Assembly: GCA_012519885.1 (NCBI GenBank)
Contig: JAAYPI010000014.1
Coordinates: forward strand, 1-57,541
Origin: Bacteroidales bacterium
GTDB lineage: Bacteria; Bacteroidota; Bacteroidia; Bacteroidales; Paludibacteraceae
DNA length: 57,541 bases
Direction: 5' to 3'
Below are positions 44,957-54,449 of the stretch, piece after piece; position 1 is the first letter of the stretch; each line of letters starts with the position of its first letter. Made by a program: the position numbers and the translations under genes. The notes beneath the pieces are model-generated. The model ran no database searches. It was not told the origin of the DNA and was given only the letters and a program-made list of their open reading frames with translations.

Positions 44957-45890
44957 CTTTATTGGGTAATAAACTGTTGTTATTTGCTAATAAACTCTCT
45001 TTACACAATAATCCTAAACGATAAAAATCAAATAAAACTAATAATGGATGATGAGAATGAAAATTTTTTTCAAGATTTTCTTTACTCACATCATATAAAA
45101 AAGCTCCCATAGCACACAATCGCATCTTTTTTATCTTTTCAAATACTCTTATCAATTTAATTTGTTCAAACATACTCATTTTATCTGATGTAGTGTATAA
45201 TGTATATAGATTTTTAACAGCATTTCTAGATTTTTCTAAATAGATATCAGTCTTATCAATAGATACTTGAAATAATTCGTTATCAATATGTATAACAGGT
45301 ACCTTATTCTCTTTTAGTGCAATACCAAACCATGTATCTTCATGACCATATCCTTTAATTGTTTCATCGAATTGTATACTCGCAAACACCTTGCTAGGCA
45401 TACAGAAATTAAACGAACTAAACGATTTATAAGGAAACTTATTTCGTTCAACAGCCAGATTTTGTTCTCTATTTCTTCCATATTTCCAACGAAATAACTG
45501 CTGTGTATCCACTGGCGGTTGAAGCGAATATTTATATCCTCCACAAATTACGCCGTTTTGATAGGAATTTGATTGAAGACATTGAATATAATTATGTAAA
45601 TAATAATCGCTTGCTGGATATGTATCGCAGTCCATAAATAGAAGATAGTCATATTTTGCAATAGTAGCTAATTTGTTGCGAATAGCAGCACGACCGATAT
45701 TATTTGGTAATTCAATATACCTATGATTTGTATTGTTTAGTGCTTTCCTATTTTCTTCTTTATAAACTATTGAAGCATCGTCAATTGCAACTATCTCAAC
45801 AGGAACATCAAGCTGATCTATTTGATGTTGCAAAGCATAAATTAAGTTGCTACAATTTTGGTTATAAATTGGTATTAATACAGAAAGCAT
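44946..45890 (-). CDS. GT2 family glycosyltransferase
   Basis: 314-residue GT-A fold enzyme: starts SVLIPIYNQNCSNLI, has a DDAS nucleotide-binding segment, the metal-binding DCDTYP and the GYGHEDTWFGI acceptor-site motif of chondroitin-synthase-like GT2 proteins. No membrane helices, so cytosolic or peripheral. Acceptor unknown. It overlaps the NamZ gene, which suggests translation coupling rather than a shared pathway. Confidence 0.85.
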   Translation of the reverse strand: MLSVLIPIYNQNCSNLIYALQHQIDQLDVPVEIVAIDDASIVYKEENRKALNNTNHRYIELPNNIGRAAIRNKLATIAKYDYLLFMDCDTYPASDYYLHNYIQCLQSNSYQNGVICGGYKYSLQPPVDTQQLFRWKYGRNREQNLAVERNKFPYKSFSSFNFCMPSKVFASIQFDETIKGYGHEDTWFGIALKENKVPVIHIDNELFQVSIDKTDIYLEKSRNAVKNLYTLYTTSDKMSMFEQIKLIRVFEKIKKMRLCAMGAFLYDVSKENLEKNFHSHHPLLVLFDFYRLGLLCKESLLANNNSLLPNKDEV

Positions 45891-45956
45891 ACAAAAGTGA
45901 GTATTACTAAAAATGGTTCATAAAGATAAGAAGAAAATTACTATTTGTATACATGA

Positions 45957-46003
45957 ATAAAAAAAAAGTGAAGCTCCCTTTATTTGGAAACTTCACTTTT
46001 TTA
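45957..46003. terminator. Terminator after the biotin-carrier gene
   Basis: A-run, AGTGAAG, 17-nt loop, CTTCACT, T-run. Serves the carboxyltransferase operon on the minus strand. Confidence 0.82.
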
Positions 46004-46019
46004 ACTGACTCAACTTTTT

Positions 46020-46346
46020 CTATTCTATTTCAATCATTAAAAAGTTTTTTGGTATCTTCTCTCCTACATTTACGTTTACAGATTTTATAATACCATCAAA
46101 TGGCATGTCTATTCTGTTTTGCATTTTCATTGCCTCCAAACGTAACAATAATTCGCCTTGTTTTACCTTTTGACCAGGTTTTACATTCAACTCAATAATT
46201 GTTCCAGGAATATATGATTTTATATTATTGGGATTAGGAGTTTCCCATTCTTTTCTGTTTATAAATTTTTTTGTCAGCAAAGTTTTATATTTACGTGCAG
46301 TTACCGCAAAATCTACAAATTCACTGTCCTTAGTTGCTTCTGTCAT
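46020..46346 (-). CDS. Biotin carboxyl carrier subunit
   Basis: 108 residues whose C-terminal half is a biotinyl/lipoyl domain with the biotinylation motif EAMKM (Lys74) and the PGTIIELNVKPGQKVKQGELLL repeat. It accepts carboxyl groups from the carboxyltransferase encoded 63 bp upstream. With no biotin carboxylase gene next to it, a role in methylmalonyl-CoA decarboxylase is more likely than in acetyl-CoA carboxylase. Confidence 0.9.
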   Translation of the reverse strand: MTEATKDSEFVDFAVTARKYKTLLTKKFINRKEWETPNPNNIKSYIPGTIIELNVKPGQKVKQGELLLRLEAMKMQNRIDMPFDGIIKSVNVNVGEKIPKNFLMIEIE

Positions 46347-46409
46347 AACTAACTATTTTTTGTTACTAAATAATACTACTTAAGCTATGAAATATAATAT
46401 GAGTACACA

Positions 46410-47954
46410 TTAAAATGGAGGTATTCCATGTTTCTTTTCAGGACGATAATCATCTTTATCTTTGGATACCGAAAGTGTATTTATTAATAAGTTACGTGTT
46501 TCATTAGGCTCAATTACAGCATCTATATATCCTTTAGCAGCTGCAACGAATGGATTTGCAAATTTATCAACATACTCTTGTACTTTAGCAGCACGCATAG
46601 CATCAGGATCTGCAGCTTCTTTAATTTCTTTGGCAAAAATAATATTAGCAGCACCTTCTGGACCCATTACAGCAATTTCTGCTGATGGCAATGCAAATAC
46701 AAAATCAGCACCTAAATGACGCGAATTCATCGCAATATAACCACCACCATATGCTTTACGTAAAATAACGGTTACTTTTGGCACAGTAGCTTCTGAATAA
46801 GCATACAATACTTTCGCTCCATGACGAATAACACCAGCATGCTCTTGATCTACTCCAGGTAAATATCCTGGCATATCTTCTAATGTAATCAATGGTATAT
46901 TAAACGAATCGCAAAAACGAATAAAACGAGCCGCTTTATCCGAACTATCACAGTCTAGTACTCCTGCAAGATACAATGGTTGATTTGCTACAAAACCTAC
47001 TGTATCACCATTTAAGCGTGCAAATCCAATAACAATATTCGGAGCAAATAATTCTTGTACTTCAAAAAAATCTGAATCATCTACTACCGCACGTATTACA
47101 TCTCTTACATCGTATGGTTTTTTAGGGTCTTGTGGTATAATTTGTCCTATTTGTTTTTTTAATGATGGAACTTTAGGCTCAACTTTTGCCGCACGTTTTG
47201 TATTGCTTGCTGGTAATAAACTGATTAATTTTTTTATTTGATCAAAGCAATCAAATTCACTTTGAGCATAAAAATGAGCATTTCCAGTAATTTCGGCATG
47301 AATACGTGCTCCACCAAGTTCTTCTTGTGAAATAACTTCACCTAACACAGACTCAATAACACCTGGTCCTGTGATAAACATCTTTGAAATATTTTCAACC
47401 ACAAATACAAAATCAGTAAGAGCTGGCGAATACACTGCTCCACCTGCACATGGTCCTAAAATTACAGAAATCTGAGGAATTACACCCGACGCCATTGTGT
47501 TGCGATAAAAAATCTCGCCATATCCTGCTAATGCACCAATACCTTCTTGAATACGAGCTCCACCTGAATCGTTAATACCTATGCAAGGAACTTTCATTTT
47601 CAATGCATGATCCATAATTTTGGTAATCTTACGAGCATGTTTTAAACCCAAAGAACCTCCCATTACTGTAAAATCTTGTGCATAAATACAAACAGGCTCA
47701 CCAAACATGGTACCAATACCTGTAATAACACCATCACCATGGAGTGTTTTTTTATCCATGCCAAAATTACGCTCTTCGTGCTCAACAAACAAATCATACT
47801 CTTGAAAAGAATGTTCATCCAATAGAGCTAAAATACGTTGGCGGGCTGTTAATTTCCCCATAGCCATTTGTTTTTCGATAGCTGTGTCGCCACCACCTTT
47901 TTCATAGATGGCTTTTTTCTCACGTAATTCTAAAATGTCTTTTTGTAGTGACAT
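46410..47954 (-). CDS. Acyl-CoA carboxyltransferase, methylmalonyl-CoA decarboxylase alpha type
   Basis: Carboxyltransferase with two crotonase-like halves, 514 residues. Landmarks: YDLFVEHEERNFGM, the oxyanion-hole segments GINDSGGARIQEGI and LGPCAGGAVYSPAL, and DMPGYLPGVDQEHAG plus AYGGGYIAMNS in the second half. This is the MmdA/PccB family. In succinate-fermenting Bacteroidales it decarboxylates methylmalonyl-CoA to propionyl-CoA; the membrane Na+-pump beta subunit would be encoded elsewhere. A TAACTTTG box (48006-47999) lies 44 bp upstream. Confidence 0.9.
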   Translation of the reverse strand: MSLQKDILELREKKAIYEKGGGDTAIEKQMAMGKLTARQRILALLDEHSFQEYDLFVEHEERNFGMDKKTLHGDGVITGIGTMFGEPVCIYAQDFTVMGGSLGLKHARKITKIMDHALKMKVPCIGINDSGGARIQEGIGALAGYGEIFYRNTMASGVIPQISVILGPCAGGAVYSPALTDFVFVVENISKMFITGPGVIESVLGEVISQEELGGARIHAEITGNAHFYAQSEFDCFDQIKKLISLLPASNTKRAAKVEPKVPSLKKQIGQIIPQDPKKPYDVRDVIRAVVDDSDFFEVQELFAPNIVIGFARLNGDTVGFVANQPLYLAGVLDCDSSDKAARFIRFCDSFNIPLITLEDMPGYLPGVDQEHAGVIRHGAKVLYAYSEATVPKVTVILRKAYGGGYIAMNSRHLGADFVFALPSAEIAVMGPEGAANIIFAKEIKEAADPDAMRAAKVQEYVDKFANPFVAAAKGYIDAVIEPNETRNLLINTLSVSKDKDDYRPEKKHGIPPF

Positions 47955-48226
47955 ACTTGTTACTTTTTAATGAATAATTGAAATTTTAATTCACATGGCA
48001 AAGTTAAACAAATCTTTTATTTGTGAACGGGATAAAGTAGATAAAAATATCAACAAAAAAAATCTATCATTGATTATCAAACACTTACAATACACAAAAA
48101 AGTATAAAATGTGTAAATTAACCCTTAAAAATTAAAAAAGAAACAAAAAACAAAAGTTTTTAAGAAGATAAAATTTAAAATACGCGAATGAAGAATAACA
48201 AATTACGTAAGTATAAAAAAATACAT

Positions 48227-49300
48227 CTAAAACCACTTTTTAGCTCTAAAATAGAGTACCATAGCACAAAATAAAACAATCATAATACCCCAAATGCCAT
48301 AATATCCGTACTTCCACTCAAGTTCTGGCATATGCACAAAATTCATACCATAAATACCTGCAATAAATGTAAGTGGCATAAAGATTGTAGCCACTATGGT
48401 TAAGGTTTTCATAACTTGATTCATACGATGCCCCTGAACTGAGAAAAATAAGTTTGTTGCACTTTCAAGCGAAGCAAGAATCATATCGCAACTATCAATC
48501 AATGTTAAACACAAATCTTTAATTTCAAGAAAATATTTTACGTGCCTTTGTTCTATATAGTTACAATCACCACGTTCAACAATTTGTGTAAATTCTTTTA
48601 TAGGTAATATAGATTTTTTTATATAATGAACAAATTTTTTATGTCCTTCAATTATAGCAAGAGCATTGGGGGATGGTTCTTTTGTGGTATCCGAAAAATT
48701 TAATTTTTCCACTTCCTCATCTAGCTTATTAATAGTTTTGAAGTAGTTATCGAGAGTTGATTCTAGCATAGCATAAAGCAAATAATCTGCACCTCGTTCT
48801 CGTAATTTACCTTTACTTTCTCTGAGTCTATATCGAAGATGCTCAAAAAAGTCCGCTTTTCTCTCTTGAAAAGACAATAGAAAGTTGGTACCAAATACAA
48901 AGCTAATTTGCTCAGTTATGATATTTTTCTCCGAAGGAACTATTGATTTTAATGTTAAAAAAGAAAAATGTTCAAATTCCTGAAATTTTGGTCGTTGATT
49001 TACATCTAAAATATCCTGAATAACTAGGTTATGAATCCCTTGTTGTTCACAAATAGACGCAATATTTTCTGGATTATTTAATCCATGTATATTTAACCAG
49101 TAATTTTTTTTATTTTTTTCAAACGTCGGAATACTATCTAGTAACATAATTTTATTTTCTACACATTCTTCCTCATTATAAGTAAATAACTGAATATCAA
49201 TATTTTTAGCACTCGAATTTCCTGTAAAAATATAGTTACTTGGGTCGTTTTTCTTTCTATTTAAAATAGAAACCGATCGTAATGGTTTGAGAGTTTCCAT
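48227..49300 (-). CDS. corA: CorA-type magnesium/cobalt channel
   Basis: Pentameric divalent-cation channel subunit. 357 residues: a long cytoplasmic domain with helical stretch to about 290, then two C-terminal membrane helices; the selectivity signature YGMN (IYGMNFVHMPELEWKYGY) sits at the loop between them. C-terminus ends in a short basic tail (RAKKWF). Monocistronic. The 272-bp gap to mmdA holds that gene's -7 box and AT-rich sequence with nothing else I can identify. Confidence 0.92.
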   Translation of the reverse strand: METLKPLRSVSILNRKKNDPSNYIFTGNSSAKNIDIQLFTYNEEECVENKIMLLDSIPTFEKNKKNYWLNIHGLNNPENIASICEQQGIHNLVIQDILDVNQRPKFQEFEHFSFLTLKSIVPSEKNIITEQISFVFGTNFLLSFQERKADFFEHLRYRLRESKGKLRERGADYLLYAMLESTLDNYFKTINKLDEEVEKLNFSDTTKEPSPNALAIIEGHKKFVHYIKKSILPIKEFTQIVERGDCNYIEQRHVKYFLEIKDLCLTLIDSCDMILASLESATNLFFSVQGHRMNQVMKTLTIVATIFMPLTFIAGIYGMNFVHMPELEWKYGYYGIWGIMIVLFCAMVLYFRAKKWF

Positions 49301-49411
49301 GTTTTTTGCTAGTTACTTATATATTCTTTACATACATTTTTTACTTATAGACTTCGAAGATAACTACATTTTTTATATTTTCATCGTAAATTTGCCATTA
49401 AATGTCTGAAC

Positions 49412-49444
49412 AAAAAAAATAGGAAACAAAAAGCCTCCTATTTT
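49412..49444 (-). terminator. Terminator of serS
   Basis: On the minus strand AAAATAGGA, 11-nt loop, TCCTATTTT and a T-run. It ends the L21-L27-SerRS stretch before corA. Confidence 0.75.
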
Positions 49445-49471
49445 AAATATACAGTAAGAAATGAGTATTTG

Positions 49472-50743
49472 TTACGAAATAAGTGTAAAACCAGTAAATG
49501 GAACTAAGGCTTTTGGAATAACAATACCCTCTTCAGTTTGGTTATTTTCTAACAATGCAGCTACGATACGAGGCAACGCAAGTGCACTACCATTAAGTGT
49601 ATGACATAAACTAGTTTTTTTATCATCTCCTTTGTACCTACATTTTAATCTATTTGCTTGAAAACTTTCAAAGTTGGATACAGAACTTACTTCTAACCAA
49701 CGGTTTTGAGCAGCCGAAAATACCTCAAAGTCGAAAGTTAATGCCGAAGTAAAACTCATATCTCCACCACAAAGGCGTAATATACGCCAAGGCAATTCAA
49801 GTTTTTCGACCAATGTTTGTACATAATTAACCATTTCATCCAATGTTTCATAGGATTTATCTGGATGTTGAATTTGCACTATTTCAACCTTATCAAATTG
49901 GTGTAAGCGATTTAATCCACGCACATCTTTTCCATAAGACCCTGCTTCTCTTCTAAAGCAAGCTGAATATGCCGTATTTTTTATTGGCAATTCCTTTTCT
50001 TGCAAAATCACATCGCGATAAATATTGGTTACTGGCACTTCTGCAGTTGGAATTAAATACAAATCATCAATCGTTGCATGATACATTTGCCCATCCTTAT
50101 CAGGTAATTGACCAGTTCCATAACCCGATGCTGCATTCACCACATACGGAGGTTGTATTTCGAGATAACCTGCTTGAGAGGCATTAGATAAAAAGAAATT
50201 TATCAAAGCACGTTGCAATTGTGCCCCTTTTCCTTTATAAACAGGGAAACCTGCTCCTGATATTTTAACTCCTAACTCAAAATCAATCAGATCGTATTTT
50301 TTTGCTAATTCCCAATGAGGCAAAGCATTTGCTGGTAAAGAAGGAATTGTGCCACCACTACGCTCAATAGTATTATCGTCAGCTCCTTTTCCTTCAGGTA
50401 CAGATGCATGAGGCAAATTAGGTATTTGTAATAATAGTGTATGTAACTTTTGTTCAGCACTATCCAAAATATCACTTAACTCTTTGCTTTTTTCTTTTAA
50501 CACAACGGTCTTTTCTTTAGCCTCATCCGCCTCCTGTTTTTTGCCTTGTTTGTACAAATCTCCAATTGCTTTGGAGATAGCATTCATTTCGGCTAATACT
50601 TCGTCTAATTTTGTTTGTGTTGTTTTACGTAATGTATCTAAAGAAATTACTTCAGATACTATTAACGATGCATCAAAATGTTTTTTTGCCAAACGAGCAA
50701 TAACTTCTGTGGCATTTTCTGTAATAAACTTGGTAGTGAGCAT
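49472..50743 (-). CDS. serS: Seryl-tRNA synthetase
   Basis: Class II synthetase of 423 residues: N-terminal antiparallel coiled-coil arm (about 30-105) that reads the tRNA-Ser variable arm, and the catalytic core with motif 2 (FRREAGSYGKDVRGLNRLHQFDKVE region), TAEVPVTN and motif 3 (NGSALALPRIVAALLENNQ). The start MLTTKFITENATEVIARL fits homologues. It is separated from rpmA by the terminator at 50770-50815. Confidence 0.96.
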   Translation of the reverse strand: MLTTKFITENATEVIARLAKKHFDASLIVSEVISLDTLRKTTQTKLDEVLAEMNAISKAIGDLYKQGKKQEADEAKEKTVVLKEKSKELSDILDSAEQKLHTLLLQIPNLPHASVPEGKGADDNTIERSGGTIPSLPANALPHWELAKKYDLIDFELGVKISGAGFPVYKGKGAQLQRALINFFLSNASQAGYLEIQPPYVVNAASGYGTGQLPDKDGQMYHATIDDLYLIPTAEVPVTNIYRDVILQEKELPIKNTAYSACFRREAGSYGKDVRGLNRLHQFDKVEIVQIQHPDKSYETLDEMVNYVQTLVEKLELPWRILRLCGGDMSFTSALTFDFEVFSAAQNRWLEVSSVSNFESFQANRLKCRYKGDDKKTSLCHTLNGSALALPRIVAALLENNQTEEGIVIPKALVPFTGFTLIS

Positions 50744-50769
50744 AAGTTGTGCTATTATAAAAGTAAATA

Positions 50770-50815
50770 AAAAAAACCCACCCTTTTCTTCAAGAAGAAT
50801 CCAGGAGGGTTTTTA
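50770..50815 (-). terminator. Terminator of rplU-rpmA
   Basis: On the minus strand AAACCCTCCTGG... pairs with ...GGGTGGGTTT around an inner TTCTTC/GAAGAA stem, followed by a long T-run. It lies 19 bp past rpmA. Confidence 0.8.
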
Positions 50816-50834
50816 TAAATATAGTTTTCTAAAC

Positions 50835-51098
50835 TTAGTTTTGTTCGATTGCTTGAACAGAAACAAAAGAGCGATTGTCTTTTTTTCTTCTAAAAACAAC
50901 AGTACCTTCGATTAAAGCAAATAATGTATGATCTTTACCGATACCTACATTCTCACCTGGGTGATGAACTGTACCACGTTGTCTGATAATGATACTACCT
51001 GCCTTAGCATATTGACCTCCAAATATTTTCACTCCAAGTCGTTTACTTTCCGATTCACGTCCATTCTTTGAACTACCGACTCCTTTCTTATGTGCCAT
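50835..51098 (-). CDS. rpmA: 50S ribosomal protein L27
   Basis: 87 residues beginning [28 protein letters not shown], the universal L27 start. The N-terminus begins directly with the mature sequence, so there is no Firmicutes-type cleaved leader. 19 bp after rplU. Confidence 0.97.
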   Translation of the reverse strand: MAHKKGVGSSKNGRESESKRLGVKIFGGQYAKAGSIIIRQRGTVHHPGENVGIGKDHTLFALIEGTVVFRRKKDNRSFVSVQAIEQN

Positions 51099-51117
51099 TT
51101 CTGTAAATTTTTATTTG

Positions 51118-51429
51118 TTAAGCAACTAGTTCTTTAATCATAATCTCTGTAAAACATTGGCGATGACCGTTTCTTACTCTATAACCTTTTCTTCTTTTCT
51201 TTTTGAAAATGATTACTTTTTCTCCTTTTACATGAGAAATAACTTCTGCCAATACTTTTGCTCCTTTTATAGTTGGAGCACCAACTTTTACTTTTCCATC
51301 AGCATCAATCAATAGAACTTTGTCAAATTCTACAGTTGCACCTCTTTCTTCGTTTAAGCGATGAACAAACAACGTTCTGTCTTTTTCAACTTTAAATTGT
51401 TGTCCCGCAATTTCTACAATAGCGTACAT
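51118..51429 (-). CDS. rplU: 50S ribosomal protein L21
   Basis: 103 residues with [18 protein letters not shown] and the C-terminal [17 protein letters not shown] typical of L21. First gene of the L21-L27 unit; TATCTTTG (51518-51511) with a CTTG about 20 bp upstream is the likely promoter, giving a leader of about 75 nt that holds only a short 4-bp stem. Confidence 0.97.
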   Translation of the reverse strand: MYAIVEIAGQQFKVEKDRTLFVHRLNEERGATVEFDKVLLIDADGKVKVGAPTIKGAKVLAEVISHVKGEKVIIFKKKRRKGYRVRNGHRQCFTEIMIKELVA

Positions 51430-51510
51430 AGTTATAAATTAATTATAAAATACCTTCGTGAGGTGAATGCTTTAGCTGCATTTCTTTTCTACCTTTCAGA
51501 ATTTGAGTGG

Positions 51511-51518
51511 CAAAGATA
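51511..51518 (-). promoter_or_regulatory. -7 box of rplU-rpmA
   Basis: TATCTTTG on the minus strand; the -33 region has CTTG at 51542-51539, one base from the consensus and 20 bp away. Confidence 0.6.
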
Positions 51519-51563
51519 CTATATAATTTTATTCTGTACAAGTAATTTATATTCTTTTTTGTG

Positions 51564-52310
51564 TCATATAGTGATTTTCAACCCATCGTATGCCAACATC
51601 ATATTGTGAGGAAGTAAACTTTGAATCTCATCATGTTTGCCCAACTGATGGCTAATGTGTGTAAAATACACTTCTTTAGCATTTGTTTTTTCTGCAAAAC
51701 TGATGGCTTGTTCTAAGGTAAAGTGAGAAAAATGTGGTTTAAGGCGTAGTGCATCTACTACTAATACATCCAAATTTTGGAGTTTTTCGTATTCTTTGTC
51801 ATCGATCCCACTAATGTCGGTTAAATAAGCAAAAGCACCTATTCTAAAACCTAAAATAGGTAATTTATGATGCCAAATACGTATAGGAACAATCTCCGTA
51901 TTGTGTAAATCAAAAGGCATTTCATCAATTTCGTGTAACGAAATAAGAGGAACTCCTGGGTATTTAATTTCGCCAAAACAATACGGTATGGTTCGTTTTA
52001 ATGATTGACACACTCGCTCTTCTGCATAAATTTCTACTTCGCCATAGGCTCGTAAATCATCTATGCCAGTAACGTGGTCAAAATGCTCGTGTGTAAGCAG
52101 AACAGCTGATATTGTGGAAATATCATTAACAATGGCTTGTTGACGAAAATCAGGTCCACAATCTATCAATATTTCTTTCGTATCGACTGAAACTAAAACA
52201 GAGGATCGTAATCGCTTATCTTTACTATCAGTAGATTGACATACATCGCAAGGACAATTAATATATGGAACACCAGTAGATGTGCCTGTTCCTAAAAATA
52301 TGACTTCCAT
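51564..52310 (-). CDS. MBL-fold phosphodiesterase-like hydrolase (PhnP type)
   Basis: 248-residue metallo-beta-lactamase protein with EVIFLGTGTSTGVPYINCPC at the start, a Cys pair (CPCDVC), THEHFDHVTGIDDLR as zinc motif, TDISGI and FTHISHQLGKHDE at the C-terminal metal ligands. The start motif and the Cys region resemble PhnP/tRNase Z-like phosphodiesterases. Substrate unknown. 6 bp after the RsmF-like gene, so co-transcribed with it. Confidence 0.87.
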   Translation of the reverse strand: MEVIFLGTGTSTGVPYINCPCDVCQSTDSKDKRLRSSVLVSVDTKEILIDCGPDFRQQAIVNDISTISAVLLTHEHFDHVTGIDDLRAYGEVEIYAEERVCQSLKRTIPYCFGEIKYPGVPLISLHEIDEMPFDLHNTEIVPIRIWHHKLPILGFRIGAFAYLTDISGIDDKEYEKLQNLDVLVVDALRLKPHFSHFTLEQAISFAEKTNAKEVYFTHISHQLGKHDEIQSLLPHNMMLAYDGLKITI

Positions 52311-52316
52311 TATGGT

Positions 52317-53681
52317 TTATATGATTTGAATGTTTGTAAAATGTGAAATATCCATACGTACTTTCCACGAACTTGGATACATATTATTACACCTGTTGCC
52401 TATATTTTTGACCCATCCTAATGGTACATTATTGTATTGCAACAACACATAACCTTTTGATGCGTCGGGTAAAAACAAGGCTTCTCGTTTAAGAAATTGA
52501 ATGGCTGTTATCCAATCAACATCTACTACTTGAAAAGAATTAGTATTAAGTTGTTTAGAAAGGGCTAAGTGCTCGTGAGGAACAAAGTCATTGCCTTTTT
52601 TTTCAGCCAGTTGAATTCCTGAAAACAATACATATAAGTGTTTTTCAATCCATTTAATTTCTTGTTGTTTGGAGGCTAATATTGCTCTGTACTGTTGGTT
52701 ATTTTGCTGTATTATCCAATCTGACGAATCGTTTATGTATAAATTAAGAGCCTCAATATCAGCAGTATTTTGTTTATTCTTGTCTATTTTTAGTTTTATA
52801 TTTTGTTTATTACAAGCACTTTTTTTTTGAACTAATGCCATAAACAAGCCTTCTCCTTTTGTTTTGTGTGGATAAAAACGATAACCAACATCTGTATTTG
52901 TTATTTCAGGAAAGTTATCGATGGCAATCGGTATATATTCAGCACCCAATTCGTGTATCAACCATTTTATATTTTCTTCGTTTTCTTTTTCATTAAAGGT
53001 ACAGGTGCTGTAAACCAAAAAACCATCTTCTGCTAATGCTTGCCACGCTTGTTTTAAAATATGTCGTTGCCGAGTTACACACATTTCTACATTTAGCAAC
53101 GACCACTCATTGATGGCATTTACATCTTTGCGAAACATACCTTCGCCAGAGCAAGGGGCATCTACCAAAATAAAATCAAAAAAACTTTCTAATTGAGCAA
53201 TTTCATCAGAAGAATTGGAGGAAATTATCATGTTGCCATTACCCCACTTCATACAATTTTCTGCTAAAATATTGGCTCTTGAACGGATAAACTCGTTGCT
53301 TACCAACAAACTATTTGCTGAGAGTAAAGAAGCTAAATGCGTACTTTTCCCTCCTGGAGCAGCACACAAATCCAAGGCTATTACATCGTGTTGTACGTGT
53401 TGTTTAATAATTTGTTCAATGAACATAGAACTTGCCTCTTGTACATAATAAGCTCCTGCATGAAACAATGGATCGGCTGTAAATAAAGGTCGTGAAGGTA
53501 AATAATATCCATTTTTACACCAACTTACTGATTGGTATTTGTTTACTTGTGCAGATGTAAATTTGGTATTTAATCGGATTGAAACGGGAGGTTCCTGTTG
53601 TAAAGCCTCAAAAAATAATGAATAGTCAGACTCGCCTAGCAAGCCTTTCATACCATGAATAAAATCTACAGGAAGTTGCAT
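52317..53681 (-). CDS. RsmF-like rRNA m5C methyltransferase
   Basis: NOL1/NOP2/Sun-family enzyme of 454 residues. The SAM domain has LDLCAAPGGKSTHLASLL, the two catalytic cysteines sit in DAPCSGEGMFRKD and YSTCTFNEKENEE, and a C-terminal RNA-binding (PUA-like) part follows. It fits RsmF, which makes m5C1407 in 16S rRNA, better than RsmB because there is no NusB-like N-domain. A TACTTTTG box (53707-53700) lies 19 bp upstream. Confidence 0.88.
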   Translation of the reverse strand: MQLPVDFIHGMKGLLGESDYSLFFEALQQEPPVSIRLNTKFTSAQVNKYQSVSWCKNGYYLPSRPLFTADPLFHAGAYYVQEASSMFIEQIIKQHVQHDVIALDLCAAPGGKSTHLASLLSANSLLVSNEFIRSRANILAENCMKWGNGNMIISSNSSDEIAQLESFFDFILVDAPCSGEGMFRKDVNAINEWSLLNVEMCVTRQRHILKQAWQALAEDGFLVYSTCTFNEKENEENIKWLIHELGAEYIPIAIDNFPEITNTDVGYRFYPHKTKGEGLFMALVQKKSACNKQNIKLKIDKNKQNTADIEALNLYINDSSDWIIQQNNQQYRAILASKQQEIKWIEKHLYVLFSGIQLAEKKGNDFVPHEHLALSKQLNTNSFQVVDVDWITAIQFLKREALFLPDASKGYVLLQYNNVPLGWVKNIGNRCNNMYPSSWKVRMDISHFTNIQII

Positions 53682-53699
53682 AGTTCATTATTAAGTACA

Positions 53700-53727
53700 C
53701 AAAAGTACAATTTTTTTAGTAATTTTG
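53700..53727. promoter_or_regulatory. Divergent -7 boxes
   Basis: TACTTTTG on the minus strand (53707-53700) for the RsmF-like gene and TAATTTTG on the plus strand (53720-53727) for the RsmI-like gene, 12 bp apart. The second predicts transcription starting about 11 nt before ATG 53745. Confidence 0.5.
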
Positions 53728-53744
53728 CAGAAAATACCAACTAT

Positions 53745-54449
53745 ATGTCTGCAAAATTATACCTATTACCAACAACCCTTGGCGAATCAGAAATCAATGC
53801 TGTACTACCCTCTACAAACAATGAAATTTGCTCGCAACTAAAACACTATATAGTAGAGGATATTCGAACAGCCCGACGATTTTTAAAGAAAGTGGATAAA
53901 ACCATTGATATTGATAGCATTCAATTTTACGTATTGAACAAACACACTACTGCTGAAGAGCTTAGCACATTTTTGAAGCCCTTAGTAGCAGGATTCGATA
54001 TGGGGGTATTATCAGAGGCTGGTTGTCCTGCAATTGCCGACCCAGGTGCAGATGTGGTACGTATGGCTCAAGAAAAAAATATACAAGTAGTTCCCTTAGT
54101 TGGACCTTCTTCTATTATTTTATCGCTCATGGCATCAGGATTTAATGGACAGAATTTTGCATTTAATGGCTATCTTCCCATTCAAGATGATGAGCGTATT
54201 GCAATGCTTAAAAAATTAGAGAAAAAAGTGTACAACGAGCAACAAACACAGATTTTTATCGAAACTCCTTATCGCAATATGAAATTAGTTGCAGACATTG
54301 TACAACATTGTATGCCAAACACGAAATTATGCATTGCTACGGACATCACATTAGAAAGCGAATATATCAAAACAAAAACAAACGCTGAATGGAAAAAAGG
54401 TATTCCTGATTTACACAAGCGTCCTTGTATATTTCTGCTTTACAAGTAA
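53745..54449 (+). CDS. RsmI-like SAM-dependent methyltransferase (TP_methylase fold)
   Basis: 234-residue protein with LYLLPTTLGE, MGVLSEAGCPAIADPGADVV and LVGPSSIILSLMASGFNGQNFAFNGYLP. These match the RsmI branch of the tetrapyrrole-methylase fold (2'-O-methylation of C1402 in 16S rRNA), but the N-terminal third diverges as in the second Bacteroidetes paralogue, so the exact target is uncertain. I start at ATG 53745, after the promoter box, and not at the ATG 30 codons earlier. Confidence 0.8.
   Translation: MSAKLYLLPTTLGESEINAVLPSTNNEICSQLKHYIVEDIRTARRFLKKVDKTIDIDSIQFYVLNKHTTAEELSTFLKPLVAGFDMGVLSEAGCPAIADPGADVVRMAQEKNIQVVPLVGPSSIILSLMASGFNGQNFAFNGYLPIQDDERIAMLKKLEKKVYNEQQTQIFIETPYRNMKLVADIVQHCMPNTKLCIATDITLESEYIKTKTNAEWKKGIPDLHKRPCIFLLYK

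Noticed and set aside
49301-49471. Magnesium riboswitch before corA
   Set aside because: No M-box or ykoK-like conserved segments; the stretch is AT-rich and holds only the serS terminator.
51430-51510. L21 autoregulatory leader RNA before rplU
   Set aside because: Only a 4-bp stem is visible and the Firmicutes-type motif is absent.
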